DNA from: Qipengyuania proteolytica
GTDB lineage: Bacteria > Pseudomonadota > Alphaproteobacteria > Sphingomonadales > Sphingomonadaceae
NCBI RefSeq assembly: GCF_019711565.1
Contig: NZ_JAIGNN010000002.1
Location: 969,685-1,033,684, forward strand
DNA: 64,000 nt
Reading direction: 5' to 3'
Below the pieces are notes generated by a model, which was not told the DNA's origin, made no database searches, and saw only the letters and a program-made list of their open reading frames with translations. Positions 36,759-50,900 of the stretch are shown piece after piece; position 1 is the stretch's first letter; the number at the start of each line of letters is the position of its first letter. The translations under genes and the position numbers were made by a program.

Positions 36759-37675
36759 TCAGCGCCAGTTGAGCCACAGCAGGTAAAGGGCCGAGAGCAC
36801 GATCCAGCTCCCGTCGAGGGTCTTCAGCCGCCGCGCGCCAAGCCAGAGCGCGATGGGCCGCGCGAGGAAGCCGCCCAGCGCCGCCGCGGGCCCTGCGAGC
36901 AACACGATCTCCCACTGGATCGTGCCTGCCTCGACATGCCAGAATGCTCCGGCAATCACGCTGATCGAGGAGATGAGGCAGGCGGCGCCCGTGCAGAGCA
37001 GCACCGGGTAATGGCGGATGAAGAGATAGAGCGCGACGAGCTCGCCGATCCCGACGGAGAACAGCGCGGTCAATATGCCGCCGGGCACCGCCAGCAGGAG
37101 CAGCACGGCCAGGTCGCCGCGCTCGAGCCTGGCTTTCTCGGGCCGGGCGAGATTTACCGTCCAGGTCGATGCGATCAGCGCGATGCCGAGCAGGATGGAA
37201 AACGCCTTGTAGCCCATCAGCACCGCATGCTGGTCGAAGGCCGTCAGGCGCTGGGTCGCCAGCATGGCCGGCAGGGACAGCGCCAGCACCGCGAAGGCCA
37301 CGGTGAAGAAATCGCGTGGGCGCACCGCGGCATGCAAGGGCTCGGGCGGCGGCTGGTGATACAGCCGGTCGGTCCAGCGCAGCGCGCCCATCGTCATGCC
37401 GAAGCTCTGGATGCCCATCGATACGCCGACCACCTGCAGCGGCTGGAGATCCATCACGCCCCATTCGCGCAAGGCATTGAAGACCGGCACGAAGACCACC
37501 CCGCCGCCGGTCCCCGAGGTGTTGGCGATGATCGCGCCGACGACCCCGATCCCCGGCAGGAACCACAGGCGGGACAGCAGCTCCGCATCGTAAGGCACCA
37601 GCGCCCAGAGCGCGGCAAAGGCCAGCAGCAAGATGCCGCCGCCGATCCACACCAGCAGTCCTTGCGGCAGCGCGC

Positions 37676-37700
<25 letters not shown>
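36759..37700 (-). CDS. Sulfite exporter TauE/SafE family permease
   Basis: The 313-residue integral membrane protein has about eight hydrophobic segments and the family repeat motifs [21 protein letters not shown] and [19 protein letters not shown]. The family exports sulfur-containing anions such as sulfite or sulfonates. It follows metH2 with a 25-base overlap. It therefore belongs to the sahR-metF-metH operon, where an exporter of an excess sulfur compound would fit, but the substrate is not known. Confidence 0.82.
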
Positions 37701-40287
<2,587 letters not shown>

Positions 40288-40288
<1 letters not shown>

Positions 40289-41334
40289 CAGGCGGCAATC
40301 GTGAAGGGTTCGAGGCCGGCGAGGCGCATGTCGGGATCGATGCTCGGCACGGTGCGGGGCGCAATGCCCTCCACCGCTTTGGCCATCGCGGCGATGTGGG
40401 CGGGGGTCGATCCGCAGCAGCCCCCGAGTGCATTGATGCGGCCGTTGTCGGCCCAGACGCGGGTGAGCGCGGCGGTGGTTTCGGGCACCTCGTCATATTC
40501 GCCGAGATCGTTTGGCAGGCCCGCGTTCGGATAGGCCATCAGATAGGTGTCGGCGACGTCGGAGAGCAGCTGGACATGCGGGCGCAGCTGCTCCGCGCCG
40601 AAGCTGCAGTTGAGCCCGATGGTGAGCGGCTTCGCGTGGCGCACCGTATACCAGAACGCCTCGACCGTGTGGCCCGAGAGGTTGCGGCCCGACAGGTCGG
40701 TCAGCGTCAGCGAAATCATCAGCGGGATGTCGCGCCCCAGTTCCCGCTCGAGCTGCTTCACCGCCATGATCCCCGCCTTGCAGTTGAGCGTGTCGAACAC
40801 CGTCTCGATCAGGATGAAGTCCGCGCCGCCTTCCAGCAGCGCGCGGGCCTGTTCGACATAGACCGCCACGATCTCATCGAAGGTGACCTCGCGAAAGCCC
40901 GGGTCCTCGACATCGGGCGAGAGCGAAAGCGTCTTGTTGGTCGGCCCCATCGCGCCCGCGACGAAACGGGGCACGCCGTCCTTGGCGGTGGCCTCGTCCA
41001 CCGCCTCGCGGATGATGCGCGCGGCGGCGACGTTGATGGCGTGGACCAGCGCTTCCGCCCCGTAATCCGCCTGGCTGATGCGGTTGGCGTTGAAGGTGTT
41101 GGTGGCAAGGATATGCGCGCCGGCAGCGATGTAGCTGTCGCAGATCGCGCGGATGACCTGCGGCTGGGTCAGGTTCACGAGGTCGTTATTGCCCTTTTGG
41201 TCGGCGGCGAGGCCGGTGTCACCCGCATAGTCTTCCGGCGCGAGCTTCGCGCGCTGGATTTCGGTGCCATAGGGCCCGTCCTTGACCAGGATGCGCCGCG
41301 CGGCGGCAGCTTCGAACTCTTGACGCTTGCTCAT
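40288..41334 (-). CDS. metH: Cobalamin-dependent methionine synthase, homocysteine-binding part (MetH1)
   Basis: The 348-residue protein is the zinc-dependent homocysteine S-methyltransferase module. It begins [17 protein letters not shown], and zinc ligands are the Cys in [10 protein letters not shown] and the Cys pair in [13 protein letters not shown]. It would activate homocysteine for the methyl-cobalamin held on MetH2. ATG 41334 overlaps the metF stop by 4 bases. MetH as two separate polypeptides is known in several alphaproteobacterial groups. Confidence 0.93.
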
Positions 41335-42257
41335 GTCGATACCTTGGGTCGCAGGCCGAGCATGTGGCAGATCGCATAGCTCAGCTCGGCGCGGTTGAGG
41401 GTGTAGAAGTGGAACTGCCTGACGCCGCCCGCATAGAGGCGGCGGCAGAGTTCGGCAGCGATGGTGGCGGAAACCAGCTGGCGCGCTTCGGGCTTTTCGT
41501 CGAGCCCTTCGAACAGCCCTTCGATCCAGTGCGGGATGGCCGTGCCGCAAAGCGAGCTCATGCGCTGGACCGCGGCGAAGCTCATGACCGGCATGATGCC
41601 CGGCACGATTTCTCCCTCGATCCCGGCGGCGGCCGCCTTGTCTCGGAACTCGAAGAAGCACTGCGGATCGAAGAAGAACTGCGTGATCGCCCGGGTCGCA
41701 CCGGCATCGAACTTGGCCTTGAGATTGGCGATATCGGCCTGTGCATCGGGCGAATCCGGGTGCACCTCGGGGTAGGCGGCGACCGAAATCTCGAAATCCG
41801 CGACCTTTTTGAGGCCCGCAATCAGTTCAACCGCATTCGCATAGCCGCCCGGGTGGGGCTTGTACTGGCCCGAACCGTCGGGCGGGTCGCCCCGCAACGC
41901 GACGATGTGGCGGATGCCCTCTTCCCAATAATGCCGTGCGACCTCGTCGACCTGTTCGCGGGTCGCCTCGACACAGGTGAGGTGCGCGGCGGCAGGGATG
42001 CCCGCCTCGTTCTGGATGCGCACGACCTGCTGGTGGGTGCGCTCGCGGGTGGAGCCGCCCGCGCCATAGGTCACGCTGGCGAAGCGCGGGCCGAGCGGCG
42101 CGAGGGTTTCGACGCTGGCCCACAGCGTCTCGTTCATTTTGTCGTTCTTGGGCGGGAAAAATTCGAAACTCACCTCGATGTCGCCCGGGAGCCCCGAGAA
42201 CAGCGGGGTCTCGAGCGCGCGGTGCGCCTCGCGCATCTGGTCGATCGTCGGGCTCAC
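41331..42257 (-). CDS. metF: Methylenetetrahydrofolate reductase
   Basis: It reduces methylene-THF to methyl-THF, the methyl donor for MetH. The 308-residue flavoprotein shows VSFEFFPPKND near the start, FASVTYGAGGSTRERTHQ, and ALRGDPPDG, all MTHFR signatures. The start is probably GTG at 42257 with AGGAAGG upstream, because the frame further upstream is inside the preceding gene. GTGA overlaps the sahR stop and ATGA overlaps metH1, giving tight coupling in the operon. Confidence 0.94.
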   Translation of the reverse strand: MSPTIDQMREAHRALETPLFSGLPGDIEVSFEFFPPKNDKMNETLWASVETLAPLGPRFASVTYGAGGSTRERTHQQVVRIQNEAGIPAAAHLTCVEATREQVDEVARHYWEEGIRHIVALRGDPPDGSGQYKPHPGGYANAVELIAGLKKVADFEISVAAYPEVHPDSPDAQADIANLKAKFDAGATRAITQFFFDPQCFFEFRDKAAAAGIEGEIVPGIMPVMSFAAVQRMSSLCGTAIPHWIEGLFEGLDEKPEARQLVSATIAAELCRRLYAGGVRQFHFYTLNRAELSYAICHMLGLRPKVST

Positions 42258-43225
42258 GAGGCCACCTTCCTGTCTTCGCCGCGCCGCCGCGCGATCCAAA
42301 TCTTCACTGCCAATTCGCCATCCTCGAGTGCCGCGGGCGGTTCGGCATCGAACCCCGCATCACCGAGCAGGCCCTCCATCTGGTTGTCGGCGAAGCCGAG
42401 CCGCGCATGGGCATGCCGGTCGCGCAATTCCTCGCGCTGGTGCGCGGCGAAATCGACGATCGCTATCCGCCCGCCGGCCCGGGTCACGCGGGCTGCCTCG
42501 CTCAACGCGGCGGCCGGGGCCTGCGCGAAATGGAGAACCTGGTGGAACAGCACCGTGTCGAAACTGGCAGGCGCGAAGGGGAGCGAGCCGAAATCGCCCT
42601 GCACCAGCTCGACCCGGTTGGCGGGCAGGTGCTGCAACTTGGCGCGGGCAACGCGCAACATCGCGAGGCTCTTGTCGAGCGCAACGATATGCTCGGCGCG
42701 CCCGGCGAACAGTTCGGCCATCCGCCCGGTGCCGGTGCCGATATCAAGCAGGCGTCCCAGTGGGGCCTCGCCCAGCGCCCCGGCCAGCGCGGTCTCGATC
42801 GCTTCGTCCGAGCTGTGCAGGCGGCGCAATTCGTCCCAGTCGTGCGCGTGCTGCGCGAAATAGGCTTGCGCCTCCGCCTCGCGGTGACTGCGAATTTCGG
42901 CGAGCTTGCGACGGTCGGCTTCGCACAATTGCGCGAAGCCCTCATCCTCCGCCTCGGCGTCCGCCAGCAGGCGCGAGACGCCGTGGCACAACAGGGGCGT
43001 CGCAGACCCCATGTCCCCGCCGCGCACGAAGGTCCAGCTGCCCTCGCGTCGCCGCTCCGCAAGGCCGGCATCGCACAGGATGCCGATATGGCGCGATACG
43101 CGGGGCTGGCTCTGCGCGAGCACCTGCGCGACCTCGCCCACCGCCAGCTCCATCGAACCGAGCAGGCGCAGGATCCTGAGCCGTGTCGGGTCGGCCAGTG
43201 CACGAAAGACGGTCTCGGTCTGCAT
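42254..43225 (-). CDS. sahR: SahR-type ArsR regulator fused to a methyltransferase-like domain
   Basis: The 323-residue protein has an N-terminal ArsR winged helix ([21 protein letters not shown], then [17 protein letters not shown]), followed by a class I methyltransferase-like domain ([15 protein letters not shown] near residue 160 and [14 protein letters not shown]). This architecture is that of SahR. SahR represses the SAM-cycle genes and releases DNA when S-adenosylhomocysteine binds the methyltransferase-like domain (known from Proteobacteria). Catalytic activity is not implied. It heads the sahR-metF-metH1-metH2-tauE operon and a matching palindrome lies just upstream. Confidence 0.85.
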   Translation of the reverse strand: MQTETVFRALADPTRLRILRLLGSMELAVGEVAQVLAQSQPRVSRHIGILCDAGLAERRREGSWTFVRGGDMGSATPLLCHGVSRLLADAEAEDEGFAQLCEADRRKLAEIRSHREAEAQAYFAQHAHDWDELRRLHSSDEAIETALAGALGEAPLGRLLDIGTGTGRMAELFAGRAEHIVALDKSLAMLRVARAKLQHLPANRVELVQGDFGSLPFAPASFDTVLFHQVLHFAQAPAAALSEAARVTRAGGRIAIVDFAAHQREELRDRHAHARLGFADNQMEGLLGDAGFDAEPPAALEDGELAVKIWIARRRGEDRKVAS

Positions 43226-43235
43226 CGCGAGCAGG

Positions 43236-43255
43236 ATATAAAGATATTTTTATAT
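43236..43255 (-). promoter_or_regulatory. SahR-like operator
   Basis: ATATAAAGATATTTTTATAT is an inverted repeat with 9 of 10 pairs, only the third pair from the centre mismatched. It resembles the published SahR motif around ATAAAGATATCTTTAT. It lies 10 bases before the sahR start and overlaps sequences that could be the -10 element (TATAAA), an obvious site for repression by steric block. It is AT-rich in a very GC-rich region. Confidence 0.8.
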
Positions 43256-43323
43256 GTGTAAATTACTCCAAAATTGCCGCTCGCCAAGCTCAGCTTGTCG
43301 CACATCGCCCAAATGCAAACCGG

Positions 43324-45387
43324 ATGTTTACCATTCCGGCGGATCACCGACGGGCCATGCCGCGCCCGCCAACCGATCCTGCGCCCGAACGCGACCGCTT
43401 CGTCGAGGACCTGCTCGAGTACATGACGCTCGAGGAGAAGGCCGGGCAGCTCGTGCTCGTCCACGAAGGGCCCGACAGCCGCGACGGCGCCTTTGCCGAC
43501 CAGTTGCGCCGCGGCCTTGTCGGCGGGATCGTCGGACCGAACAGCGCCGGCCGTTCCGACCGGTTGCAACAGATCGCCATCGAGGAAACCCGCCTCGGCA
43601 TTCCGTTGTTCTTCGCGGCCGACCCCTCGCAGATACTCCCCGGCCTGATCCCGCATCCGGTCAGCGCGGCGGCAAGCTGGGACCAGGATGCCCTCGAGGC
43701 CGCAAACCATATGGTCGCTGCACAAGCGACGGCACAGGGGATCAACTGGGCGCTTTCCCCGGTCTTCACCACTGCCGGATATCTTTCGGGCAGCGGGTTC
43801 GAGCAGTCGGGCGGCGAAGACCCTTGGCTCGTCGGCGAGATGATCGCCGCACATGTCCGCGGACTGCAGTCGAGCGACGTGCCCGGTCATCGCCGAATGC
43901 TTGCCTGCCTCGACTATGCCATTGCCGGCGACGCAGTCGACCGCGGACCGCCGGACGGCCAGGGCGATGAGACGAGGCGCGCCCTGCTGAAGGCCATCGA
44001 CGAAAGTCGACCGGCGAGCGTTGCGATCGACGCCGCGCCGCGCGATCGCAGGAGCCAGCAGCCGGAGCGGGCGGAGATCCTCGACCAGCTCCGCCGACCC
44101 GGCGGCTATGCCGGGATCTTGCTGGGCGAATGGAGCCGGCTGGCTGAAGCATCCGGACACCACCTCGGAGCACCGGGATACGTAGGTCTCTCGGTAGAGC
44201 GCCTCGTTGCTGCGATCCGCAACGACCAGATCGCAATGGGCGAACTCGACGAGGCCGTAAGGCGTGTCCTTGCAGCCAAGTACGACCTCGGACTTTTCCG
44301 CTCCAGCTACGACCGCGAGCCGCGTTTTGCACCCGACAAGCCGGTGCGCGATCCGGCGCTGGATCTCGCGCGCAAATCGATCGTGCTTTTGCGCAACGAT
44401 CCGGCAATGCTGCCCCTGTCGGTCGACAGCGGGGATATCCTCCTCGTCGGCAGCGCAGCACAGGACCGTACGCTGGCGATGGGCGGCGCGAACGGCGAGG
44501 CTGCGAGCGTGATTGACGGGCTCGAAGCCCTCGGCATCGCCCACAAATTCGTCGCCGGACTGGCGCTGCGGCAGGGATCGGCCACAGTCAACCGCATGAT
44601 CCATGCCGACCGCATGGCGATCGGCATGGCGGGGGAAGCCGCGCGCCGCTCGCAAACCGTCATCGTGGTCCTGGGAGCGGGCAGCGAGCACCCGGGTGAA
44701 CCGCTGGGCGAAGCGCAGGCGACACTGCTCGAGACCCTGCGCGCGGCGAATCCGAACCTCGTGCTGGTCACGCTCGGCCCGCGTCCGATCGATCCGGATG
44801 TCGGGGGCAATCCGCTGCCTTGCGTGCTGCACGCAGGCCTTCTCGGCAAATGGTCCGGCCATGCCGTGGCCGAAGTGCTTTCGGGCGATCACGAACCGCA
44901 AGGGCGGCTTCCCTATGCGATCAGGACGAGCGCGGGCGACGAGCGCGTCCCGTTCGGCTATGGCCTGTCCTATTCCGATTTTGCCCTGACCGGCCTGTCG
45001 CTCGAACTCGGTGCCGACCGCGTCTTGGCCAGCGCCGTTCTCGCCAATGCCTCCGAGCGCAGCGGCAGCGATCTGATCCAGCTCTACCTGCGCCGGACCG
45101 ACGGGCCCGCCCCTCGCGAGCATGCGGTCCTGCGAGGGTTCCAGCGTATCCAGCTCGACGGTGGACAGCGCACCCGCGTGACGTTCGAACTCGGCCTGCG
45201 GGAGCTCGGCGAATACGACGCGCAGGGGCGCTTCATGGTCGCACCGGCGACTTACGAGGTGCGGCTCGGCCTCAATGCGGCCCGGGTCCAGGCAGGCGAG
45301 ATTTTCCTGCCGCAGCCGGTGGCCGATGCGATGAACGGCGGCCGCGGCGGTGTGATGCTGCCTTTCCCGGGCGCCAGGCGGGCCTGA
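43324..45387 (+). CDS. GH3-family protein with degenerate active site (probable pseudo-beta-glucosidase)
   Basis: The 687-residue protein has the GH3 order of domains: [10 protein letters not shown], a barrel with INWALSPVF and [11 protein letters not shown], a second domain with [21 protein letters not shown], then [11 protein letters not shown] and a fibronectin-like C-terminal domain ([11 protein letters not shown]). The catalytic elements are altered. The usual nucleophile motif S-D-W/H is GEW (Glu269 in place of Asp), the K-H motif is Asp197-Tyr198, and the DPRWGR segment is missing. It is therefore unlikely to be an ordinary beta-glucosidase and may bind sugar or have a new activity. 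No signal peptide is seen. ATG 43357 is an alternative start. Confidence 0.82.
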   Translation: MFTIPADHRRAMPRPPTDPAPERDRFVEDLLEYMTLEEKAGQLVLVHEGPDSRDGAFADQLRRGLVGGIVGPNSAGRSDRLQQIAIEETRLGIPLFFAADPSQILPGLIPHPVSAAASWDQDALEAANHMVAAQATAQGINWALSPVFTTAGYLSGSGFEQSGGEDPWLVGEMIAAHVRGLQSSDVPGHRRMLACLDYAIAGDAVDRGPPDGQGDETRRALLKAIDESRPASVAIDAAPRDRRSQQPERAEILDQLRRPGGYAGILLGEWSRLAEASGHHLGAPGYVGLSVERLVAAIRNDQIAMGELDEAVRRVLAAKYDLGLFRSSYDREPRFAPDKPVRDPALDLARKSIVLLRNDPAMLPLSVDSGDILLVGSAAQDRTLAMGGANGEAASVIDGLEALGIAHKFVAGLALRQGSATVNRMIHADRMAIGMAGEAARRSQTVIVVLGAGSEHPGEPLGEAQATLLETLRAANPNLVLVTLGPRPIDPDVGGNPLPCVLHAGLLGKWSGHAVAEVLSGDHEPQGRLPYAIRTSAGDERVPFGYGLSYSDFALTGLSLELGADRVLASAVLANASERSGSDLIQLYLRRTDGPAPREHAVLRGFQRIQLDGGQRTRVTFELGLRELGEYDAQGRFMVAPATYEVRLGLNAARVQAGEIFLPQPVADAMNGGRGGVMLPFPGARRA

Positions 45388-46374
45388 TCAGCTTTCGCGC
45401 AGGGCGAGCAGCGCAAAGCTCGCCAGCCAGTGCTCTCCCATGTAGTCGCCCGCGACGTGGGGCATGGCCGCTTCCATGTGCGCTGCGGCCCTTTGCTCCA
45501 GCAGTGGCAGGGCCGGATGATGGCCCAGCGCAGATGCAACGCCGCGAAGGCACCAGGCCCGGCTAAGATTCAGTCCGTCGAGATGGGCGATCTTGCCGTC
45601 GCTGCGGTCGGACACGGTAACGGGGCGGCAGTCGCGCTCGATCCAGCCATTGGCGAGCACCAGCGCCTCGATCCAGGGAGCGAACTGGCCATGCGGCATG
45701 ACGCGGCTCATCAACAGGGCAGCCGACAGGACCGGCGAGAGGAACTCGTCCCCGCCAGGTTCCCAGCCGGCGTAGTCGGAGCGGTAGGCGAAGGCGGCGA
45801 GCGCCCATTCATCAATGGTCGCCAGCAGCACCGGGTCATGCGCTCTGGCCCATTCACGCGCCAGCGTCAGCGCGAAGGCGGTGTTGAAATGCGTGCCCAC
45901 GGTGATCGGGTAAGTCAGCACTCGCAGATAGTCGCCAAGACGCGAAGCAAATGCCTCGGCCAGCGGGCGGAGCCGCGCGCTCCAGGCGTGGTGCGCGTGC
46001 CGCTCGGCTTCGAGATGAAGGGAGAGCAGCCAGCCCCAGCCATAGGGCCGCTCGAACCCGCGCGCCGTCGGCCGGTCGAGATAGGCGAGTTCGACCGCGA
46101 GCTTCTCCTCGGTGAAGGTCTCTTCCGCCAAAGCTGCGATTTCCGCCGCTTCGGGCATGTCGGGGTACAGCCGGCGCAGCGTGAGCAGCGTCCACCAGCC
46201 ATGCACGCAGCTGTGCCAGTCGTAGCTGCCGAAGAACACCGGATGCGCCGCGCGTGGCGGGCGAACATCCTCGTCGCCCGTGAAGACGTGGTCGTCTTTG
46301 TAGGGATAAGGCTTCGTCACATGACCCAGCGCGATGCGGGCGAAATTGCGGGCGATGTCCTCGGTCAGTTCCAC
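45388..46374 (-). CDS. DUF2891 domain protein
   Basis: The 328-residue protein has the DUF2891 features: HPVFFGSYDWHSCVHGWW near residue 60, RPYGWGWLLSLHLEAERH, and VGTHFNTAFALTLA further on. The conserved Trp/His clusters look like a helical-barrel fold with a ligand pocket, but no function is known. The GTG start at 46374 overlaps the DUF979 stop by 10 bases. It is the last gene of the eight-gene operon. The family often lies beside DUF969/DUF979 genes, which suggests a link to 5-oxoproline or a related compound. Confidence 0.8.
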   Translation of the reverse strand: MELTEDIARNFARIALGHVTKPYPYKDDHVFTGDEDVRPPRAAHPVFFGSYDWHSCVHGWWTLLTLRRLYPDMPEAAEIAALAEETFTEEKLAVELAYLDRPTARGFERPYGWGWLLSLHLEAERHAHHAWSARLRPLAEAFASRLGDYLRVLTYPITVGTHFNTAFALTLAREWARAHDPVLLATIDEWALAAFAYRSDYAGWEPGGDEFLSPVLSAALLMSRVMPHGQFAPWIEALVLANGWIERDCRPVTVSDRSDGKIAHLDGLNLSRAWCLRGVASALGHHPALPLLEQRAAAHMEAAMPHVAGDYMGEHWLASFALLALRES

Positions 46375-47315
46375 AGCAGGAAGGCCCCCATATAGATAAT
46401 GGCAACGTTGCAGATCCACAGCGGGATCGCGGTGCCGATCTGCTGGCGGATGACGCCGTTCTGGTCCTTCAGCTCGAGCAGTGCGGCGGGCACGATGTTG
46501 AAGTTGGCCGCCATCGGCGTCATCAGCGTGCCGCAGAAGCCCGCCAGCATCCCGGCCGCGCCGATCACCGCCGGATTGCCGCCATAGCCCTCGACCAGCA
46601 AGGGAATGCCGATCGCCGCCGCCATCACCGGGAAGGCGGCGAAGGCATTGCCCATGATCATCGTGAACAGCGCCATGCCGAGCGCGAACACCACCACGGT
46701 GAGGAATACGCTGCCTTCGGGGATGATGCCGCTTGCGACGCTGCCGATGATGTCGCCCACGCCAGCTAGCGCGAAGACCGCGCCGAGCGCGGCGAGCATC
46801 TGCGGCAGGATCGCCGCCCAGCCGATCGAATCGAGCAGCCGCCGTCCCTCCTCGGCAGGGGCCAGCAAGGGCGGCCGCAGCCAAAGCATGGCCGCGACCA
46901 GTGCCACCAGCACGCCGATACCGAACAGGATCAGCGTTTCGCGCCGGGCCTCGAACAGGCCGGTCCCGCCCAGCGGGGTGTAGTTGTAGAGCAGCGTGCC
47001 CGCGACCGCGGTCACCGGCACGATCAACGCGGGCAGGAACAGGCGGTTGCCGAGCAATTCCGAGAAGTTGAAGCGCTCCTCAGCGCTGGTGGTCGGCGGG
47101 TCGCTGCGCTTGAGGCCACCCACGCCGGCAATCGCGACCATCGCCAGAACGATCAGCCCGTTGACGAGATCGGAAACATGGCTGCCGATGAGGAAGCTTG
47201 CCGCCAGCAGCGCCCAGAACCCTGCATTGCCCCAGCGCCGGTCGCGCAGCGAAAGCAGCGCCCAGATCGCGAAGAACGCGCCTGCGAGGACGTAGAGCCA
47301 CTCATAGGTGATCAT
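46365..47315 (-). CDS. DUF979 family membrane protein (candidate 5-oxoproline transporter component)
   Basis: The 316-residue integral membrane protein has about nine hydrophobic segments, with a long conserved C-terminal part (GNAFAAFPVMAAAIGIPLLVE, FCGTLMTPMAANFNIVPAALLEL). DUF979 is nearly always encoded with DUF969. In published gene-neighbourhood analyses the pair sits beside oxoprolinase or pyroglutamyl peptidase genes, so they may form a 5-oxoproline transporter. This is not proven. ATG 47315 overlaps the DUF969 stop by 4 bases. Confidence 0.82.
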   Translation of the reverse strand: MITYEWLYVLAGAFFAIWALLSLRDRRWGNAGFWALLAASFLIGSHVSDLVNGLIVLAMVAIAGVGGLKRSDPPTTSAEERFNFSELLGNRLFLPALIVPVTAVAGTLLYNYTPLGGTGLFEARRETLILFGIGVLVALVAAMLWLRPPLLAPAEEGRRLLDSIGWAAILPQMLAALGAVFALAGVGDIIGSVASGIIPEGSVFLTVVVFALGMALFTMIMGNAFAAFPVMAAAIGIPLLVEGYGGNPAVIGAAGMLAGFCGTLMTPMAANFNIVPAALLELKDQNGVIRQQIGTAIPLWICNVAIIYMGAFLLWN

Positions 47316-47983
47316 CGCGCGATCCTCCCGAGGCGGCGGTCCATCGCGAGGATGCGGCTGCCATGGATGACGAAGGCGCAGATCGCGGTCGGGATCGCCC
47401 AGACCGAGAGTTGCAGCGGAGTGAGCGGATAGCCTGCGCTTTCGAACACGCCCTGGATCAGCAGGATCGATGCGATGGCGAAGAAGATGTCCTCGCCGAA
47501 GAAAAGGCCGATATTGTCCGTTGCGGCGGACATGGCCTTGACCTTCTCCCGCTCCGCTTCGGGCAGGTCGCCATGGGTCTTCACCGCTGCGGCTTCCGCC
47601 ATGGGTGCGACCAGCGGGCGCACCGCCTGCGGGTGGCCGCCGATATCCTTCATCCCGATCGCAGCAGTTATCTGGCGGAAAGCGAGATAGACGACGAGCA
47701 GCTTGCCCATCGTCGCCCCGCGCATCCCCTCGATCACCGCGCGGGCACGCTGTTGCAGCCCGTAGCGTTCGAGCAGGCCGATCACCGGCAGGATGATCCA
47801 GGTGACCGAGATATAGCGGTTGTCGTTGAACGCCTTGCCGAGCGCCTCGATCACCGCGACAAGGTCGAGCCCGGCGAGCACGCCCGTCGCCAGCGCGGCG
47901 CTCACGACCACGAGCAGCGGGTTGAAGCGCAGGGCGAAGCCCAGCACCACGATGGCGATGCCCGCCAGCGGCCAGTAGTTCAT
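47312..47983 (-). CDS. DUF969 family membrane protein (candidate transporter partner)
   Basis: The 223-residue protein has about five hydrophobic segments and the DUF969 hallmarks [24 protein letters not shown] and [28 protein letters not shown], together with [20 protein letters not shown]. It pairs with the DUF979 protein. ATG 47983 overlaps the 5-oxoprolinase stop by 4 bases, an arrangement that strongly supports a shared substrate. Confidence 0.85.
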   Translation of the reverse strand: MNYWPLAGIAIVVLGFALRFNPLLVVVSAALATGVLAGLDLVAVIEALGKAFNDNRYISVTWIILPVIGLLERYGLQQRARAVIEGMRGATMGKLLVVYLAFRQITAAIGMKDIGGHPQAVRPLVAPMAEAAAVKTHGDLPEAEREKVKAMSAATDNIGLFFGEDIFFAIASILLIQGVFESAGYPLTPLQLSVWAIPTAICAFVIHGSRILAMDRRLGRIAR

Positions 47984-50900
47984 GCGTTCCCCTCCCCGTA
48001 GCCGCCACCGCCGGGCGTCAGGATGACGAATGCGTCACCTGGAGCCATCTCGGCGGAGGCGGTCGCCCCCAGTTCCTCGCGCGATCCATCCACGCGCTCG
48101 ACCCAGTTGCGACCCGGCAGCGCGTCGCCTCCGCCGCAGATACCGCGGGGCGCCATTTTGCGCCGGTTGGCGAGCATGTTCGCGCGCATCGGTTCGAGGA
48201 AGGTCACCCGCCGCTCGACCCCGTCGCCGCCACGATGCGCGCCCGTGCCGCCCGAGCCGCGCCGGATTGCGAAACGGTCCAGCCGCACAGGCAGGCGGGT
48301 TTCGAGGATTTCGGGGTCGGTCAGGCGCGAATTGGTCATATGCGTCTGCACCGCGCTGGTCCCGTCATGGTCCGGCCCGGCGCCCGAACCACCGCAGATC
48401 GTCTCGTAATACTGGTGCGCCGCGTTGCCGAAGGTGAAATTGTTCATCGTCCCCTGGCTCGGCGCAAGGCGGCCGGTCGCGGCGAACAGCGCATCGGTGA
48501 CGACCTGGCTGGTCTCGACATTGCCCGCGACGACCGCCGCGCCAAGTCTCGGATTGAGCATCGAGCCTTCGGGCACGACCAGTTCGACCGGGCGCAGGCA
48601 GCCATCGTTCATCGGGATGGCATCGTCGATCAGCGTGCGCAGCACGTAAAGCGCGGCGGCACGGGTGATCGAGCGCGGGGCGTTGAAATTGTTGTCCTGT
48701 TGCCCGCTCGTCCCGGTGAAATCGAACACGGCGGAGCGCGCAGCGCGGTCGATGCGGATGGCAACCTTCACCACTGCGCCATTGTCCATCGCATAAGCGA
48801 ATTCGCCATCCTCCAGCCGGTCGAGCAGGCGGCGCACGCTCTCTTCCGCGTTGGCGAGCACGTGAGCCATATAGGCCGCGACGATCGCGTGCCCCTGGTC
48901 CCGCGCCGCACCCTGCAGCAGCTCCGCACCGCGCGTGCAGGCGGCGAGCTGGGCGCGCAGGTCCGAAAGGTTGCGGTCGGGATTGCGCGCCGGATGGACG
49001 GCAGAGGCGAGCACCTTTCGCACTGCGGCCTCGCGAAAAGTGCCCTCGTCGACCATGAGCAAATTGTCGATCAGCACGCCCTCGTCCCCGATCGTGCGGC
49101 TTTCGGGCGGCATCGAGCCGGGCGCGATCCCGCCGATATCGGCATGGTGCCCGCGCGCGGCGACGAAGGCATCGGGCTCGCTGCTCGCCGCGTCGTAGAA
49201 CACCGGCACGATCACGGTAATGTCGGGCAGATGCGTGCCGCCGCGATAGGGATCGTTGAGGACATAGGCATCGCCGCGCCGGAAGCCGCGCCCGTCGCGC
49301 GAGGCCGCTCTCGCTTCGATCACCCGCGCAATGCTGTCGCCCATACTGCCGAGGTGCACGGGGATGTGCGGCGCATTGGCGATCAGCGCCCCGTCGGCAT
49401 CGAACAGCGCACAGGAGAAATCGAGCCGCTCCTTGATGTTGACCGAGGTCGCGGTCGACTGGAGTACGACGCCCATTTCCTCGGCGATGGCCATGAAGAG
49501 GTTGTTGAAGATTTCGAGCCGGACAGGATCGACCGTCGTGCCCACCGCCCGCTCGCGCTCGAGCGCCTCGATGCGGGTGAGGACAAGGCTGCCCTCCTCT
49601 GCCAGCCGCGCCTGCCAGCCCGGTTCGATCACGGTGGTCGAGCCGGGATCGATCACGAGCGCCGGGCCGTCGACCGTGTCGCCGATCCCCATTGCCGCCC
49701 GTTCGATCGTGCGCCAGCTGCCCGAGGCTTCTCCACGTGCCGCCACCGGCTCCGCTGCTGCCTCGCCGAGACCGCCCGAAATGCCGCTTGCCTCGACGCT
49801 CAACGCCTCGACGATGATCGCCGCCTCGGCATCGGAATAGCCGAAACGCTGGCGGTGGAGCAGGCGGAAACGCGCGTCCATCTCCGCCGGATCTCCGCAT
49901 TCGACCGCGAGCAGGCTATCGCTGCCTTCGAACCGCAGCCGCGCTCGGCTTTCGAGCGTGATCCTGTCTTCAGCGATACCTTGCAGGCGCAAAGCCTCTG
50001 TCGCCTCGCGTTCGAGCGCCGCCAGATCTTCGCCAAAGCTTTCGCCCAGCGGCCGCACGAGGCTGACTTCGCGGATGGTCTTCACCGGCGCGAGGCCGAT
50101 CCCGTAGGCGGAGAGAATTCCGGCCAGCGGATGCACCAGCACGGTCTCCATGCCCAGCGCGTCGGCCACCTTGCACGCGTGCTGCCCGCCCGCCCCGCCG
50201 AAGCAGGCCAGCGCATAGGCCGTCACGTCATGCCCGCGCGCGACGCTGATCTTGCGGATCGCATTGGCCATGTTGTCGACCGCGATGGCGAGGAACCCCT
50301 CGGCAATGGCGTCGAGCGGTTTGCGTTCCGGCAATGCAGCCGCAACCTCTTCAAGCCGCGCGCGCGCCGCTGCGGGATCGAGCGGTTCGTCTCCTCCGGG
50401 ACCGAAGACGCTCGGGAAGAAGGCCGGGTCGATCCTGCCGAGGAACAAATTGCAGTCGGTCACCGTCAGCGGCCCGCCCTTGCGGTAGCAGGCCGGCCCG
50501 GGGTCCGCCCCGGCGCTTTCCGGCCCGACACGGAAGCGCGAGCCATCGAAGCTGCAGATCGAACCGCCGCCTGCCGCAACCGTGTGGATCTGCATCATCG
50601 GCGCGGCGACGCGCACGCCCGCCACCACGCTGTCGCCGGTCAGCTCGTATGCGCCCGCATAATGCGCCACATCGGTGCTCGTCCCGCCCATGTCGAAGCC
50701 GATGAGCCTGTGGTGGCTGAGGGGCGCAGATGCCGCGACCATGCCGACCACGCCGCCTGCCGGGCCGGACAGGATGGCATCCTTGCCGCGAAACGCGCCG
50801 ACTTCGGCAAGGCCGCCGTTCGACTGCATGAAGCGCAGGCTGCCGGTTTCGGGCAGGCTCGCCTGCAGCGTGTCGGTGTAACGCCGCAGCACCGGCGAGA

